The notes under the pieces were generated by a model that saw only the letters and a list, made by a program, of their open reading frames with translations, did not search any database and was not told the DNA's origin. Position numbers and translations under genes: made by a program. A stretch of DNA of 64,000 bases from the NCBI GenBank assembly GCA_947579665.1, contig OX388341.1, forward strand, positions 5,694,752 to 5,758,751, given 5' to 3'. Position 1 is the stretch's first letter. Each line of letters begins with the position of its first letter. This DNA is from Sympetrum striolatum. Lineage: Eukaryota; Arthropoda; Insecta; Odonata; Libellulidae. Positions 1-12,025 of the stretch are shown here, in pieces.

Positions 1-682
1 TTTGGATAGATATCGGCAAAAAAATTAAGATGAATCGATACTGACCATTTTCACTCAATAATTGTAAAATATTTGCAAAATACCTGAAATTTAACCTATA
101 TTTTTCAGGTTTTCGACCTTTTTTGGGTTTACTGCTAAGAAACTTTGAAATTTACCTCAAAATTTGGATATATCTCATCAAAAAAATTTAAATGAGAAAT
201 AAGTTTACTATTTTTGCTCAATATTTAGCAAAATATGGAAAAAACCTGAAATTAAACCAATATTTTCGGGTTTTTGACGTTTTTTGGGTTAACTGATTCG
301 ATAAATGGAATATTTCTAACGAATTTTTATAGGTCTCTTCAAATGAATTAAAATTATTCCAGCGTTAACTAGATTTGCTCAATTTTGAACTAAATATGAA
401 AAAACTGAATTTTCACCAATTTTTTTCGAGATTTCGACGTTTTTTGTGTTAACCGCAGAAAAAATTGAATATTTCTTCTTTATTTGGATAGATCTCTTTT
501 AAAAAACTTTCAAATAAGTCAAAAGTTTCGTAGTTTTGGCAAATATTTAGCATAATATTACAAAAAACCTTAAATTCCACAGAATGTTTTCGAGTTCTCG
601 ATGTTTTTTCTTTTAATTCCTAAGAGATATTAAATATATCTACTAAATATGGATACCCAAACAATATATCTAGTAAATATGG
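1..682 (+). repeat. Sat1 AT-rich satellite, forward, about 4 monomers
   Basis: Tandem monomers of about 163-165 bp. Each has recognisable landmarks in order: TTGGATAGATCTCGTCAAAA, then a segment like TTGACTAGTTTTGCTCAATA, then AGCAAAATATGGCCAAAAAC, then TTTTTCGAGTTTTCGACG, then TTGGGTTAACTGCTAAG. No protein-coding frame is preserved. Positions 1 to about 590 recur almost unchanged from 3109, which shows higher-order organisation. Confidence 0.9.
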
Positions 683-734
683 AAACCCAAAGTCATTGAC
701 CTTGGGTTTTACCCCTCCAGTCTGGTCTGGTCAT

Positions 735-1222
735 TAACTTCGAGTCATTGACCCGAGGTCAATGGCCCGAGGTCAATGACCTGAGGTAGATGACCCGAGG
801 TCAATGACACGAGGTCAATGACCCGAGATCGATGACCCAAGTTCGATGACCTGAGGGCGATGACCCCAGTTCGATGACCTGAGCACGATGGCCCGAGTTC
901 GATGACCTGAGGTCAATGACCTGAGGTCAATGACCTGAGGTTTATGAGCCGAGGTCGATGACCTGAGGTCAATGCCTTTAGGTCGATGACCTATGGTCGA
1001 TGACCAGAGGTAGATGGCCCGAGGTCAATGACCTGAGGTAGATGACCCGAGGTCAATGACACAAGGTCAATGACCCGATGTCGATGACCCGAGTTTGATG
1101 ACCTGAGGTCGATGACCCGAGTACGATGACCTGAGGTCAATGACCTGAGGTTAATAATCCGAAGTCGATGACCTGAGGTCAATGACCAGAGGTTGAATAC
1201 AACAAGTCGTTGACCCGAGGAC
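735..1222 (+). repeat. Minisatellite A, 14-bp unit with IR-1 nuclear-receptor palindromes
   Basis: The unit is GGTCAATGACCTGA with variants GGTCGATGACCCGA and GGTAGATGACCCGA. Exact 13-bp AGGTCAATGACCT inverted repeats occur at 770-782, 910-922, 924-936, 1022-1034 and 1134-1146. The pair at 910 and 924 is adjacent with one base between. Known: inverted AGGTCA half-sites spaced by one base form the classic binding site of the ecdysone receptor EcR/USP. Inference: binding in vivo is untested. A 77-codon minus-strand frame here is a by-product of the repeat. Confidence 0.85.
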
Positions 1223-1452
1223 AACTCCGAGTGTTCAACTCCGGGAAGTCGTCCTCTAATTGAGGATGACCCCGGGATTCGACTCCGGGAGGTTGACTCC
1301 GGGTTGAAAACTCCGTTATGTCAACTCCGGGAGGTCGTCTCCGGGAGGTCGACTCCGGGAGGTTGACTCCGGGAGGTCGACTCCGGGAGGTCGACTCCGG
1401 GAAGTCGACTCCGGGAGGTCGACACCGAAAGGTCGACTCCGGGAGTTTGACT
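1223..1452 (+). repeat. Minisatellite B, 14-bp CpG-containing unit
   Basis: The unit is GGTCGACTCCGGGA, with variants such as GGTTGACTCCGGGA. It contains two CpGs and the palindromes GTCGAC and CTCC-G-GGAG. The consensus has no stop codon in any frame on either strand. Because 14 is not a multiple of 3, a run of it translates into a 14-residue periodic peptide in every frame. Confidence 0.85.
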
Positions 1453-1574
1453 CCGCAATGTCGATTAAGGTGGTCAATTCCAAGAGGACAAATCTGAGGG
1501 ATCGATTCGGTTTGATGAACTCGGAGTGGTCGAATACCGGGAGGACGAATATCGGTGTTATGCTACAGACCTTC

Positions 1575-1847
1575 GAAGAAGATCCATCCTTATAAATTAG
1601 AAATATTCAATTTTCCGTAGTTGGTAAAACTAAAAACGTCGAAAACTCGAAAACATTCTGTGAAATTTGAGGTTTTATTAAAAATATTACGCTAAATATA
1701 TGCCAAAACTACTAAATGATTGACTTATTTGAACGCTTTTTGACAAGATCTATCCAAATAAAGAAGAAATATTCAATTTTTCTAGCGGTTAACACAAAAA
1801 AAGGTCGAAATCTCGATAATTTTGGTGTAATCTCAGGTTTTTTCAAT
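1575..1847 (-). repeat. Short Sat1 segment in reverse orientation
   Basis: After the second flank of module 1, Sat1 reads in reverse complement for about 270 bp: AAGATCTATCCAAATAAAG replaces CTTTATTTGGATAGATCTT. It flips back to forward near 1848. The reversed segment and module 1 appear to form one inverted block. The same arrangement recurs after modules 2 and 4. Confidence 0.75.
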
Positions 1848-4800
1848 ATGATCTAATGAATTAATATATATCTCTTCAAAGGCATTAAAAGCATTCTAAC
1901 GTTGTCTACATTACTTAAAATCTTAGCAAAATATGGCCAAAAACCTTAAATTTCACCGATATGTTTCGTGTTTCGACGTTTTTTGCGTTTGCTGCTAAGA
2001 AAAATTGAACATTTTCTCTAAAATTGGATAGATCTCGTCAAAAAAAATAATGCGAGCACAAAGTTGACTAGTTGTTTTTCAATATTTAGCAAAATATGGC
2101 CAAAAACCTGAAATTACACCGATTTGTTCGAGGTTTCGACGTTTCTTGGGTTAACTGCTTCGAAAAGTTGAATATTTCCAACGTATTTGTATAGATTTCT
2201 TCAAAAGCATTAATACGAATCCAATGATGACTAGATTCCTTCAATTTTTAGCAAAATATTTTCAAAAACCTGGAATTTCAACGATAATTTTCGAGAATTC
2301 GACGTTTCTTGGGTTAACTGCAAAGAAATATTGAATATTAGCAAAGAATTTGGATATATCTCATCGAATGCATGGATATGAATCCAAGGTTAACTGGTTG
2401 TTCTCCATTTTTATCAAAAAATGTCCAAAAACCTGAAATTTGACCTATATTTTTCGAGTTTTCGAAGTTTTTTGGATATACCGATAGGAAAAATTCAATG
2501 CTTCCACTTAATTTGTATTTATCTCTTCATAGGCACGAAAACGAATCTAATGTTGACTAGATTCCTTAAATTTTTAGCAAAATATTTCCAAAATCCTTAA
2601 ATTTCACCTGTATTTTTCGTGTTTTCGACGTGTTTTGGGTTTACTGCTAAGAAAAATTGGAAATTTCCTCTAAATTTGAATAGATCTCGTCAAAAGAAAT
2701 TAAAAAGATCCCAAAGTTGACTCGTTTTTTTCAATTTTTAGCAAAATATGGCCAAAAACCTGAAGTTACACCGATTTGTTCAGGTTTTCGACGTTATTTG
2801 GGTTTACCAATAGGAAAATTGAATGCTTCCACTGAATTTATATATACCTATTTAGAGGCACGAAAACGAATCTAATGTTGACTAGATTCCTTCAATGTTT
2901 AGCAAAATATTGCGAAAAACCTGTAATTTCATTGATATTTTTCGAGTTCTTGACGTTACATTGGTTTACTGCTACGAAAACTTTAAAATTTCTACTGATT
3001 TTTGATAGATTTCGTCAAATTTCGTAAAAATGAAAATTCAGTGATATTTTTCGAGATTTCGACGATTCTTGGGTTAATTGCTGCAAGAAATCGACTATTT
3101 CTTTTAAATTTGGATAGATATCGGCAAAAAAATTAAGATGAATCGATACTGACCATTTTCACTCAATAATTGTAAAATATTTGCAAAATACCTGAAATTT
3201 AACCTATATTTTTCAGGTTTTCGACCTTCTTTTGGGTTTACTGCTAAGAAACTTTGAAATTTACCTCAAAATTTGGATATATCTCATCAAAGAAATTTAA
3301 ATGAGAAATAAGTTTACTATTTTTGCTCAATATTTAGCAAAATATGGAAAAAACCTGAAAATAAACCAATATTTTCGAGTTTTCGACGTTTTTTGGGTTA
3401 ACTGATTCGATAAACGGAATATATCTAACGAATTTTTATAGGTCTCTTTAAACGAATTAAAATTATTCCAATGTTCACCAGTTTTGCTCAATTTTGAACG
3501 AAATATGAAAAAAACTGAAATTTCACCAATATTTTTCGAGATTTCGACGTTTTTTGTGTTGACCGCTGAAAAAATTGAATATTTCTTCTTTATTTGGATG
3601 GATCTCTTTTAAAAAAACTTTCAAATAAGTCAAAAGTTTAGTAGTTTTGGCAAATATTTAGCATAATATTGCAAAAAACCTGAAATTCCACAGAATGTTT
3701 TCGAGTTCTCGATGTTTTTTCTTTTAATTTCTAAGGCACATTAAATATATCTACTATATATGGATAGATCATGTCAAAACCTTTAAATTAAGTACCAAGT
3801 TGACTAGGTATGCTCAAGTTTTAGTAAAATATGACCAAAAATCATAAATTTTACCAATATTTTTCGAGTTCTCCACGTTTTTTGAGTTATCTGCTAAAAA
3901 TAAAAATATATATTTCTGCTGAATATGGAAAGAACATTCCAAAACCTTTACATCGAGTCCCAAGTTGACCAGTTTTGCTTAATATTTAGCAAAATATGGC
4001 AAAAAACCTTTAATTTCGCCTATATTTTTCGAGTTTTCGACGTTTTTTGGGTTATCCGCTAGGAGAAATAGAATGGATCTAATGAATTAGTATATATGTC
4101 TTCAAAGGCATTGAAATGATTCTAATGTTGACTAGATTCCTTAAATTTTTAGCAAAATATTTCCAATTTCCTTAAATTTCACCTGTATTTTTCGTGTTTT
4201 CGACGTGTTTTGGGTTTACTGCTAAGTAAAATTGGCAATTTCCTCTAAATTTGAATAGATCTCGTCAAAAGAAATTAAAAAGATCCCAAAGTTGACTCGT
4301 TTTTTTCAATTTTTACAAAATTTGGCCAAAAACCTGAAGTTACACCGATTTGTTCAGGTTTTCGACGTTATTTGGGATTACCAATAGGAAAATTGAATGC
4401 TTCAACTGAATTTGTATATACCTCTTTAGAGGCACGAAAACGAATCTAATGTTGACTAGATTCCTTCAATGTTTAGCAAAATATTGCGAAAAACCTATAA
4501 TTTCATTGATATTTTTCGAGTTTTTGACGTTACATTGGTTTACTGCTACGAAAACTTTAAAATTTCTACTGATTTTTGATAGATTTCGTCAAATTTCGTA
4601 AAAATGAACATTCAGCGATATTTTTCGAGATTTCGACGTTTCTTGGGTTAATTGCTGCAAGAAATCGACTATTTCTTTTAAATTTGGATAGATATCGGCA
4701 AAAAAATTAAGATGAATCGATACTGACCATTTTCACTCAATAATTGTCAAATATTTGCAAAATACCTGAAGTTTAACTTATATTTTTCAGGTTTTCGACC

Positions 4801-5524
4801 TTTTTTGGGTTTACTGCTAAGAAACTTTGAAATTTACCTCAAAATTTGGATATATCTCGTCAAAAAAATTTAAATGAGAAAAAAGTTTACTATTTTTGCT
4901 CAATATTTAGCAAAATATGGAAAAAACCTGAAAATAAACCAATATTTTCGAGTTTTCGACGTTTTTTGGGTTAACTGCTAAGAAAATTTGAAAATTTCCT
5001 CAAAATTTGGATAGATCTCGTAAAAAAATTTAATAGGGAAAAGAGTTTGCTATTTTTGCGCAATATTTAGCAAAATATGGAAAAAACCTGAAATTAAACC
5101 AATATTTTCGGGTTTTTGACGTTTTTTGGGTTAACTGATTCGATAAATGGAATATTTCTAACGAATTTTTATAGGTCTCTTCAAAAGAATTAAAATTATT
5201 CCAGCGTTAACTAGATTTGCTCAATTTTGAACTAAATATGAAAAAACTGAATTTTCACCAATTTATTTCGAGATTTCGACGTTTTTTGTGTTAACCGCAG
5301 AAAAAATTGAATATTTCTTCTTTATTTGGATAGATCTCTTTTAAAAAACTTTCAAATAAGTCAAAAGTTTCGTAGTTTTGGCAAATATTTAGCATAATAT
5401 TACAAAAAACCTTAAATTCCACAGAATGTTTTCGAGTTCTCGATGTTTTTTCTTTTAATTCCTAAGAGATATTAAATATATCTACTAAATATGGATACCC
5501 AAACAATATATCTAGTAAATATGG
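1848..5524 (+). repeat. Sat1 satellite, forward, about 22 monomers
   Basis: A continuous run of Sat1 monomers. The segment from 3109 repeats positions 1 onwards (offset 3108), and the segment from 4683 repeats it again, so sub-blocks have been re-amplified at unequal spacing. No gene is seen. Confidence 0.88.
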
Positions 5525-6450
5525 AAACCCAAAGTCATTGACCTTGGGTTTTACCCCTCCAGTCTGGTCTGGTCATTAACTTCGAGTCATTGACCCGAGG
5601 TCAATGGCCCGAGGTCAATGACCTGAGGTAGATGACCCGAGGTCAATGACACGAGGTCAATGACCCGAGATCGATGACCCAAGTTCGATGACCTGAGGGC
5701 GATGACCCCAGTTCGATGACCTGAGCACGATGGCCCGAGTTCGATGACCTGAGGTCAATGACCTGAGGTCAATGACCTGAGGTTTATGAGCCGAGGTCGA
5801 TGACCTGAGGTCAATGCCTTTAGGTCGATGACCTATGGTCGATGACCAGAGGTAGATGGCCCGAGGTCAATGACCTGAGGTAGATGACCCGAGGTCAATG
5901 ACACAAGGTCAATGACCCGATGTCGATGACCCGAGTTTGATGACCTGAGGTCGATGACCCGAGTTCGATGACCTGAGGTCAATGACCTGAGGTTAATAAT
6001 CCGAGGTCGATGACCTGAGGTCAATGACCAGAGGTTGAATACAACAAGTCGTTGACCCGAGGACAACTCCGAGTGTTCAACTCCGGGAAGTCGTCCTCTA
6101 ATTGAGGATGACCCCGGGATTCGACTCCGGGAGGTTGACTCCGGGTTGAAAACTCCGTTATGTCAACTCCGGGAGGTCGTCTCCGGGAGGTCGACTCCGG
6201 GAGGTTGACTCCGGGAGGTCGACTCCGGGAGGTCGACTCCGGGAAGTCGACTCCGGGAGGTCGACACCGAAAGGTCGACTCCGGGAGTTTGACTCCGCAA
6301 TGTCGATTAAGGTGGTCAATTCCAAGAGGACAGTTCTGAGGGATCGATTCGGTTTGATGAACTCGGAGTGGTCGAATACCGGGAGGACGAATATCGGTGT
6401 TATGCTACAGACCTTCGAAGAAGATCCATCCTTATAAAGTAGAAATATTC
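5525..6450 (+). repeat. Composite minisatellite module 2
   Basis: Near-exact copy of module 1 at an offset of 4842 bp. Block A spans about 5577-6064 and block B about 6065-6294, followed by the second flank. Exact IR-1 palindromes lie at 5612-5624, 5752-5764, 5766-5778, 5864-5876 and 5976-5988, the same positions as in module 1. Only a few substitutions distinguish the two, for example in the unit at about 5964 and in the second flank near 6331. Confidence 0.87.
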
Positions 6451-6689
6451 AATTTTCCGTAGTTGGTAAAACTAAAAACGTCGAAAACTCGAAAACATTC
6501 TGTGAAATTTGAGGTTTTATTAAAAATATTACGCTAAATATATGCCAAAACTACTAAATGATTGACTTATTTGAACGCTTTTTGACAAGATCTATCCAAA
6601 TAAAGAAGAAATATTCAATTTTTCTAGCGGTTAACACAAAAAAAGGTCGAAATCTCGATAATTTTGGTGTAATTTCAGGTTTTTTCAAT
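6417..6689 (-). repeat. Short Sat1 segment in reverse orientation after module 2
   Basis: Equivalent of the reversed segment after module 1, same length and same junction back to forward Sat1 near 6690. Confidence 0.72.
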
Positions 6690-8793
6690 ATGATCTAATG
6701 AATTAATATATATCTCTTCAAAGGCATTAAAAGCATTCTAACGTTGTCTACATTACTTAAAATCTTAGCAAAATATGGCCAAAAACCTTAAATTTCACCG
6801 ATATGTTTCGTGTTTCGACGTTTTTTGCGTTTGCTGCTAAGAAAAATTGAACATTTTCTCTAAAATTGGATAGATCTCGTCAAAAAAAATAATGCGAGCA
6901 CAAAGTTGACTAGTTGTCTTTCAATATTTAGCAAAATATGGCCAAAAACCTGAAATTACACCGATTTGTTCGAGTTTTCGACGTTTCTTGGGTTAACTGC
7001 TTCGAAAAGTTGAATATTTCCAACGTATTTGTATAGATTTCTTCAAAAGCATTAATACGAATCCAATGTTGACTAGATTCCTTCAATTTTTAGCAAAATA
7101 TTTTGAAAAACCTGGAATTTCAACGATAATTTTCGAGAATTCGACGTTTCTTGGGTTAACTGCAAAGAAATATTGAATATTAGCAAAGAATTTGGATATA
7201 TCTCATCGAATGAATGGATATGAATCCAAGGTTAACTGGTTGTTCTCCATTTTTATCAAAAAATGTCCAAAAACCTGAAATTTGACCTATATTTTTCGAG
7301 TTTTCGAAGTTTTTTGGATATACCGATAGGAAAAATTCAATTCTTCCACTTAATTTGTATTTATCTCTTCATAGGCACGAAAACGAATCTAATGTTGACT
7401 AGATTCCTTAAATTTTTAGCAAAATATTTCCAAATTCCTTAAATTTCACCTGTATTTTTCGTGTTTTCGACGTGTTTTGGGTTTACTGCTAAGAAAAATT
7501 GGAAATTTCCTCTAAATTTGAATAGATCTCGTCAAAAGAAATTAAAAAGATCCCAAAGTTGACTCGTTTTTTTCAATTTTTAGCAAAATATGGCCAAAAA
7601 CCTGAAGTTACACCGATTTGTTCAGGTTTTCGACGTTATTTGGGTTTACCAATAGAAAATTTGAATGCTTCCACTGAATTTGTATATACCTCTTTAGAGG
7701 CACGAAAACGAATCTAATGTTGACTAGATTCCTTCAATGTTTAGCAAAATATTGCGAAAAACCTGTAATTTCATTGATATTTTTCGAGTTTTTGACGTTA
7801 CATTGGTTTACTGCTACGAAAACTTTAAAATTTCTACTGATTTTTGATAGATTTCGTCAAATTTCGTAAAAATGAAAATTCAGTGATATTTTTCGAGATT
7901 TCGACGTTTCTTGGGTTAATTGCTGCAAGAAATCGACTATTTCTTTTAAATTTGGATAGATATCGGCAAAAAAATTAAGATGAATCGATACTGACCATTT
8001 TCACTCAATAATTGTCAAATATTTGCAAAATACCTGAAATTTAACCTATGTTTTTCAGGTTTTCGACCTTTTTTGGGTTTACTGCTAAGAAACTTTGAAA
8101 TTTACCTCAAAATTTGGATAGATCTAGTCAAAAAAATTTAAATGAGAAAAAAGTTTACTATTTTTTCTCAATATTTAGCAAAATATGGAAAAAACCTGAA
8201 AATAAACCAATATTTTCGAGTTTTCGACGTTTTTTGGGTTAACTGCTAAGAAAATTTGAAAATTTCCTCAAAATTTGGATAGATCTCGTAAAAAAAATTT
8301 AATAGGGAAAAGAGTTTGCTATTTTTGCGCAATATTTAGCAAAATATGGAAAAAACCTGAAATTAAACCAATATATTCGGGTTTTCGACGTTTTTTGGGT
8401 TAAATGATTCGATAAATGGAATATTTCTAACGAATTTTTATAGGTCTCTTTGAAAGAATTAAAATTATTCCAGCGTTGACTAGATTTGCTCAATTTTGAA
8501 CTAAATATGAAAAAACTGAATTTTCACCAATTTTTTTCGAGATTTCGAAGTTTTTTGTGTTAACCGCAGAAAAAATTTATTATTTCTTCTTTATTTGGAT
8601 AGATCTCTTTTAAAAAACTTTCAAATAAGTCAAAAGTTTCGCAGTTTTGGCAAATATTTAGCATAATATTACAAAAAACCTGAAATTTCACAGAATGTTT
8701 TCGAGTTCTCGATGTTTTTTCTTTTAATTCCTAAGAGGTATTAAGTATATCTACTAAATATGGATACCCAAACAATATATCTAGTAAATATGG
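6690..8793 (+). repeat. Sat1 satellite, forward
   Basis: About 13 monomers. The segment up to about 8235 parallels positions 1848-3390 at the 4842-bp offset, then diverges into a different monomer order that resembles 4970-5500. This marks one edge of the higher-order duplication. No gene is seen; the 64-codon minus frame at 8299-8493 is satellite. Confidence 0.86.
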
Positions 8794-9370
8794 AAACCCA
8801 AAGTCATTAACCTTGGGTTTTACCCCTCCAGTCTGGTCTGGTCATTAACTTCAGGTCATTGACCCGAGACCAATGGCCCGAGGTCAATGACCTGAGGTCA
8901 ATGACCCGAGGTCGATGACCCGAGGCAAATGACTAGAGTTTGATGACAACAAGTCGTTGACCCGAGGTCAACTCCAAGTGGTCAACTCCGGGAAGTCGTC
9001 CTCTGAGGATGACCCCGGGATTCGACTCCGGGAGGTCGACTCCGGGTTGAAAACTCCATTATGTTAACTCCGGGAGGTCAACTCCGGGAGGTTTACTCCG
9101 TAATGTCGACTCCGGGAGGTTGACTCCAGGAGGTCGAACTCGGGAGGTTGACTCCGGGAGGTCAACTCCAAGAGGTCGATTGCGGGAGGTCGACTCCGGG
9201 AGGTCAACTTTGGGATGTCGACTCCGGGGGGTCGACTCCGGGGGGTCGACTCCGGGAGGTCGACTCCGGTAGGCCGACTCCGGGAGGTCGACTCCAGGAG
9301 GTCGACTCCGGGAGTTTGACTCCGCAATGTCGATTACGGGAGATCAATTCCAAGAGGACTGTTCTTGGAG
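8794..9370 (+). repeat. Composite minisatellite module 3, truncated
   Basis: Starts with the same boundary palindrome (8794-8820, two mismatches). Block A is very short (about 8850-8962). Block B is long (about 8975-9340), and several B units carry extra G's. It lacks the usual second flank and joins Sat1 abruptly near 9371 at GATCGATCCAATGTTGACTA. Open frames on both strands (9064-9327 minus, 9148-9390 plus) are the 14-residue periodic by-products of block B. Confidence 0.82.
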
Positions 9371-12025
9371 ATCGATCCAATGTTGACTAGATTCCTTCAA
9401 TGTTTAGCAAAATATTGCGAAAAACCTGTAATTTCATTGATATTTTTCGAGTTCTTGACGTTACATTGGTTAACTGCTACGAAAACTTTAAACTTTCTAC
9501 TGAATTTTGATAGATTTCGTCAAAATTTCGTAAAAATGAACACTCAGTGATATTTTTGAGATTTCGACGTTTTTTGGGTTAATTGCTGCAAGAAATCGAC
9601 CATTTCTTCTAAATTTGGATAGATATCGGCAAAACAATTAAGATGAATCGATACTAACCATTTACGCTCAATAATTGTCAAATATTTGCAAAAAACCTGA
9701 AATTTCACCGATATTTTTCGCGCTTTCGACCTTTTTTGGGTTAAAGCTAAGAAAATTTGAAAATGTCCTCAAAATTTGGATAGATCTCGTCAAAAAAATT
9801 TAAATTAGAAAAAAGTTTACTATTTTTGCTCTATATTTAGCAAAATATGAAAAAAAACCTGAAAATAAACCAATATTTTCGAGTTTTCGACGTTTTTTGG
9901 GTTAACTGATTCGATAAATGGAATATTTCTAACGAATTTTATAGGTCTCTTTAAACGAATTAAAATTATTCCAATGTTCACCAGTTTTGCTCAATTTTGA
10001 ACGAAATATGAAAAAACTGAAATTTCACCAATATTTTTCGAGATTTCGACGTTTTTTGTGTTGACCGCTGAAAAAATTGAATATTTCTTCTTTATTTGGA
10101 TGGATCTCTTTTCAAAAACTTTCAAATAAGTCAAAAGTTTAGTAGTTTTGGCAAATATTTAGCATAATATTGCAAAAAACCTGAAATTCCACAGAATGTT
10201 TTCGAGTTCTCGATGTTTTTTCTTTTAATTTCTAAGGCATATTAAATATATCTACTATATATGGATAGATCATGTCAAAACCATTAAATTGAGTACCAAG
10301 TTGACTTGGTATGCTCAAGTTTTAGCAAAATATGACCAAAAACCATAAATTTTACCAATATTTTTCGAGTTCTCCACGGTTTTTGAGTTATCTGCTAAAA
10401 ATAAAAAAATACATTTCTGCTGAATTTGGAAAGAACATTCCAAAACCTTTAAATCGAGTCCCAAGTAGACCAGTTTTGCTTAATATTTAGCAAATTATGG
10501 CAAAAAACCTTTAATTTCGCCTATATTTTTCGAGTTTTCGACGTTTTTTGGGTTATCCGCTAGGAGAAATTGAATGGATCTAATGAATTAGTATATATGT
10601 CTTCAAAGGCATTAAAAGGATTCTAATGTTGACTAGATTACTTAAATCTTTAGCAAAATATGTCCAAAATCCTAAAATTTCACCTATATCTTTCGTGTTT
10701 TCGACGTGTTTTTGGTTTACTGCTAAGAAAAATTGGAAATTTCCTCTAAATTTGAATAGATCTCGTCAAAAGAAATTAAAAAGATCCCAAAGTTGACTCG
10801 TTTTTTTCAATTTTTAGCAAAATAAGGCCAAAAACCTGAAGTTACACCGATTTGTTCAGTTTTTCGACGTTATTTGGGTTTACCAATAGGAAAATTGAAT
10901 GCTTCCACTGAATTTGTATATACCTCTTTAGAGGCACAAAATTGAATCTAATGCTGACTAGATTCCTTCAATGTTTAGCAAAATATTGCGAAAAACCTTT
11001 AATTTCATTGATATTTTTCGAGTTTTTGACGTTAATTGGTTTACTGCTACGAAAACTTTAAAATTTCTACTGATTTTTGACAGATTTCGTCAAATTTCGT
11101 AAAAATGAAAATTCAGTGATATTTTTCGAGATTTCGACGTTTCTTGGGTTAATTGCTGCAAGAAATCGACTATTTCTTTTAAATTTGGATAGATATCGGC
11201 AAAAAAATTAAGATGAATCGATACTGACCATTTTCACTCAATAATTGTAAAATATTTGCAAAATACCTGAAATTTAACCTATATTTTTCAGCTTTTTGAC
11301 CTTTTCTGGGTTTACTGCTAAGAAACTATGAAATATACTTCAAAATTTGGATAGATCTCGTCAAAAAATTTAAATGAGAAAAAAGTTTACTATTTTTGCT
11401 CAATATTTAGCAAAATATGGAAAAAACCTGAAAATAAACCAATATTTTCGGGTTTTCGACGTTTTTTGGGTTAACTGCTAAGAAAATTAGAAAATTTCGT
11501 CAAAATTTGGATAGATCTCGTAAAAAAAAATTTAATAGGGAAAAGAGTTTGCTATTTTTGCTCAATATTTAGCAAAATATGGAAAAAACCTGAAAATAAA
11601 CCAATATTTTCGGGTTTTCGACGTTTTTTGGGTTAACTGATTCGATAAATGGAATATTTCTAACAAATTTTTATAGGTCTCTTCAAAAGAATTAAAATTT
11701 TCCAGCGTTGACTAGATTTGCTCAATTTTGAACTAAATATGAAAAAACTGAAATTTCACCAATTTCTTTCGAGATTTCGACGTTTTTTCTGTTAACCGCA
11801 GAGAAAATTGAACATTTCTTTTTTATTTGGATGGATCTCTTTTAAAAAACTTTCAAATAAGTCAAAAGTTTAGTAGTTTTGGCAAATAATCAGCATAATA
11901 TTGCAAAAAACCTGAAATTCCACAGAATGTTTTCGAGTTCTCGATGTTTTTTCTTTTAAGTTCTAAGGAATATTAAATATATCTACTAAATATGGATACC
12001 CAAACAATATATCTAGTAAATATGG
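9371..12025 (+). repeat. Sat1 satellite, forward
   Basis: About 16 forward monomers with no interruption. The order of monomer variants resembles 2880-5400, but with more scattered substitutions than between modules 1 and 2, so this is an older relative of the same higher-order block. Confidence 0.86.

Larger units (their letters stand above)
683..1608 (+). repeat. Composite minisatellite module 1 (A then B blocks)
   Basis: A GC-rich island in the AT-rich satellite. It starts with an imperfect palindrome (683-709) and a short unique flank containing GTCTGGTCTGGTCATTAAC. Block A (about 735-1222) and block B (about 1223-1452) follow. A second unique flank (about 1453-1608) contains GGACGAATATCGGTGTTATG. 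The same flanks border the other modules, so the whole is one repeated composite unit. Its first part is copied at 99% or better 4842 bp downstream. Confidence 0.85.

Noticed and set aside
735..1452. Regular short repeats that could suggest a CRISPR array
   Set aside because: The 14-bp units are contiguous with no unique spacers, the setting is eukaryotic, and there are no cas genes.
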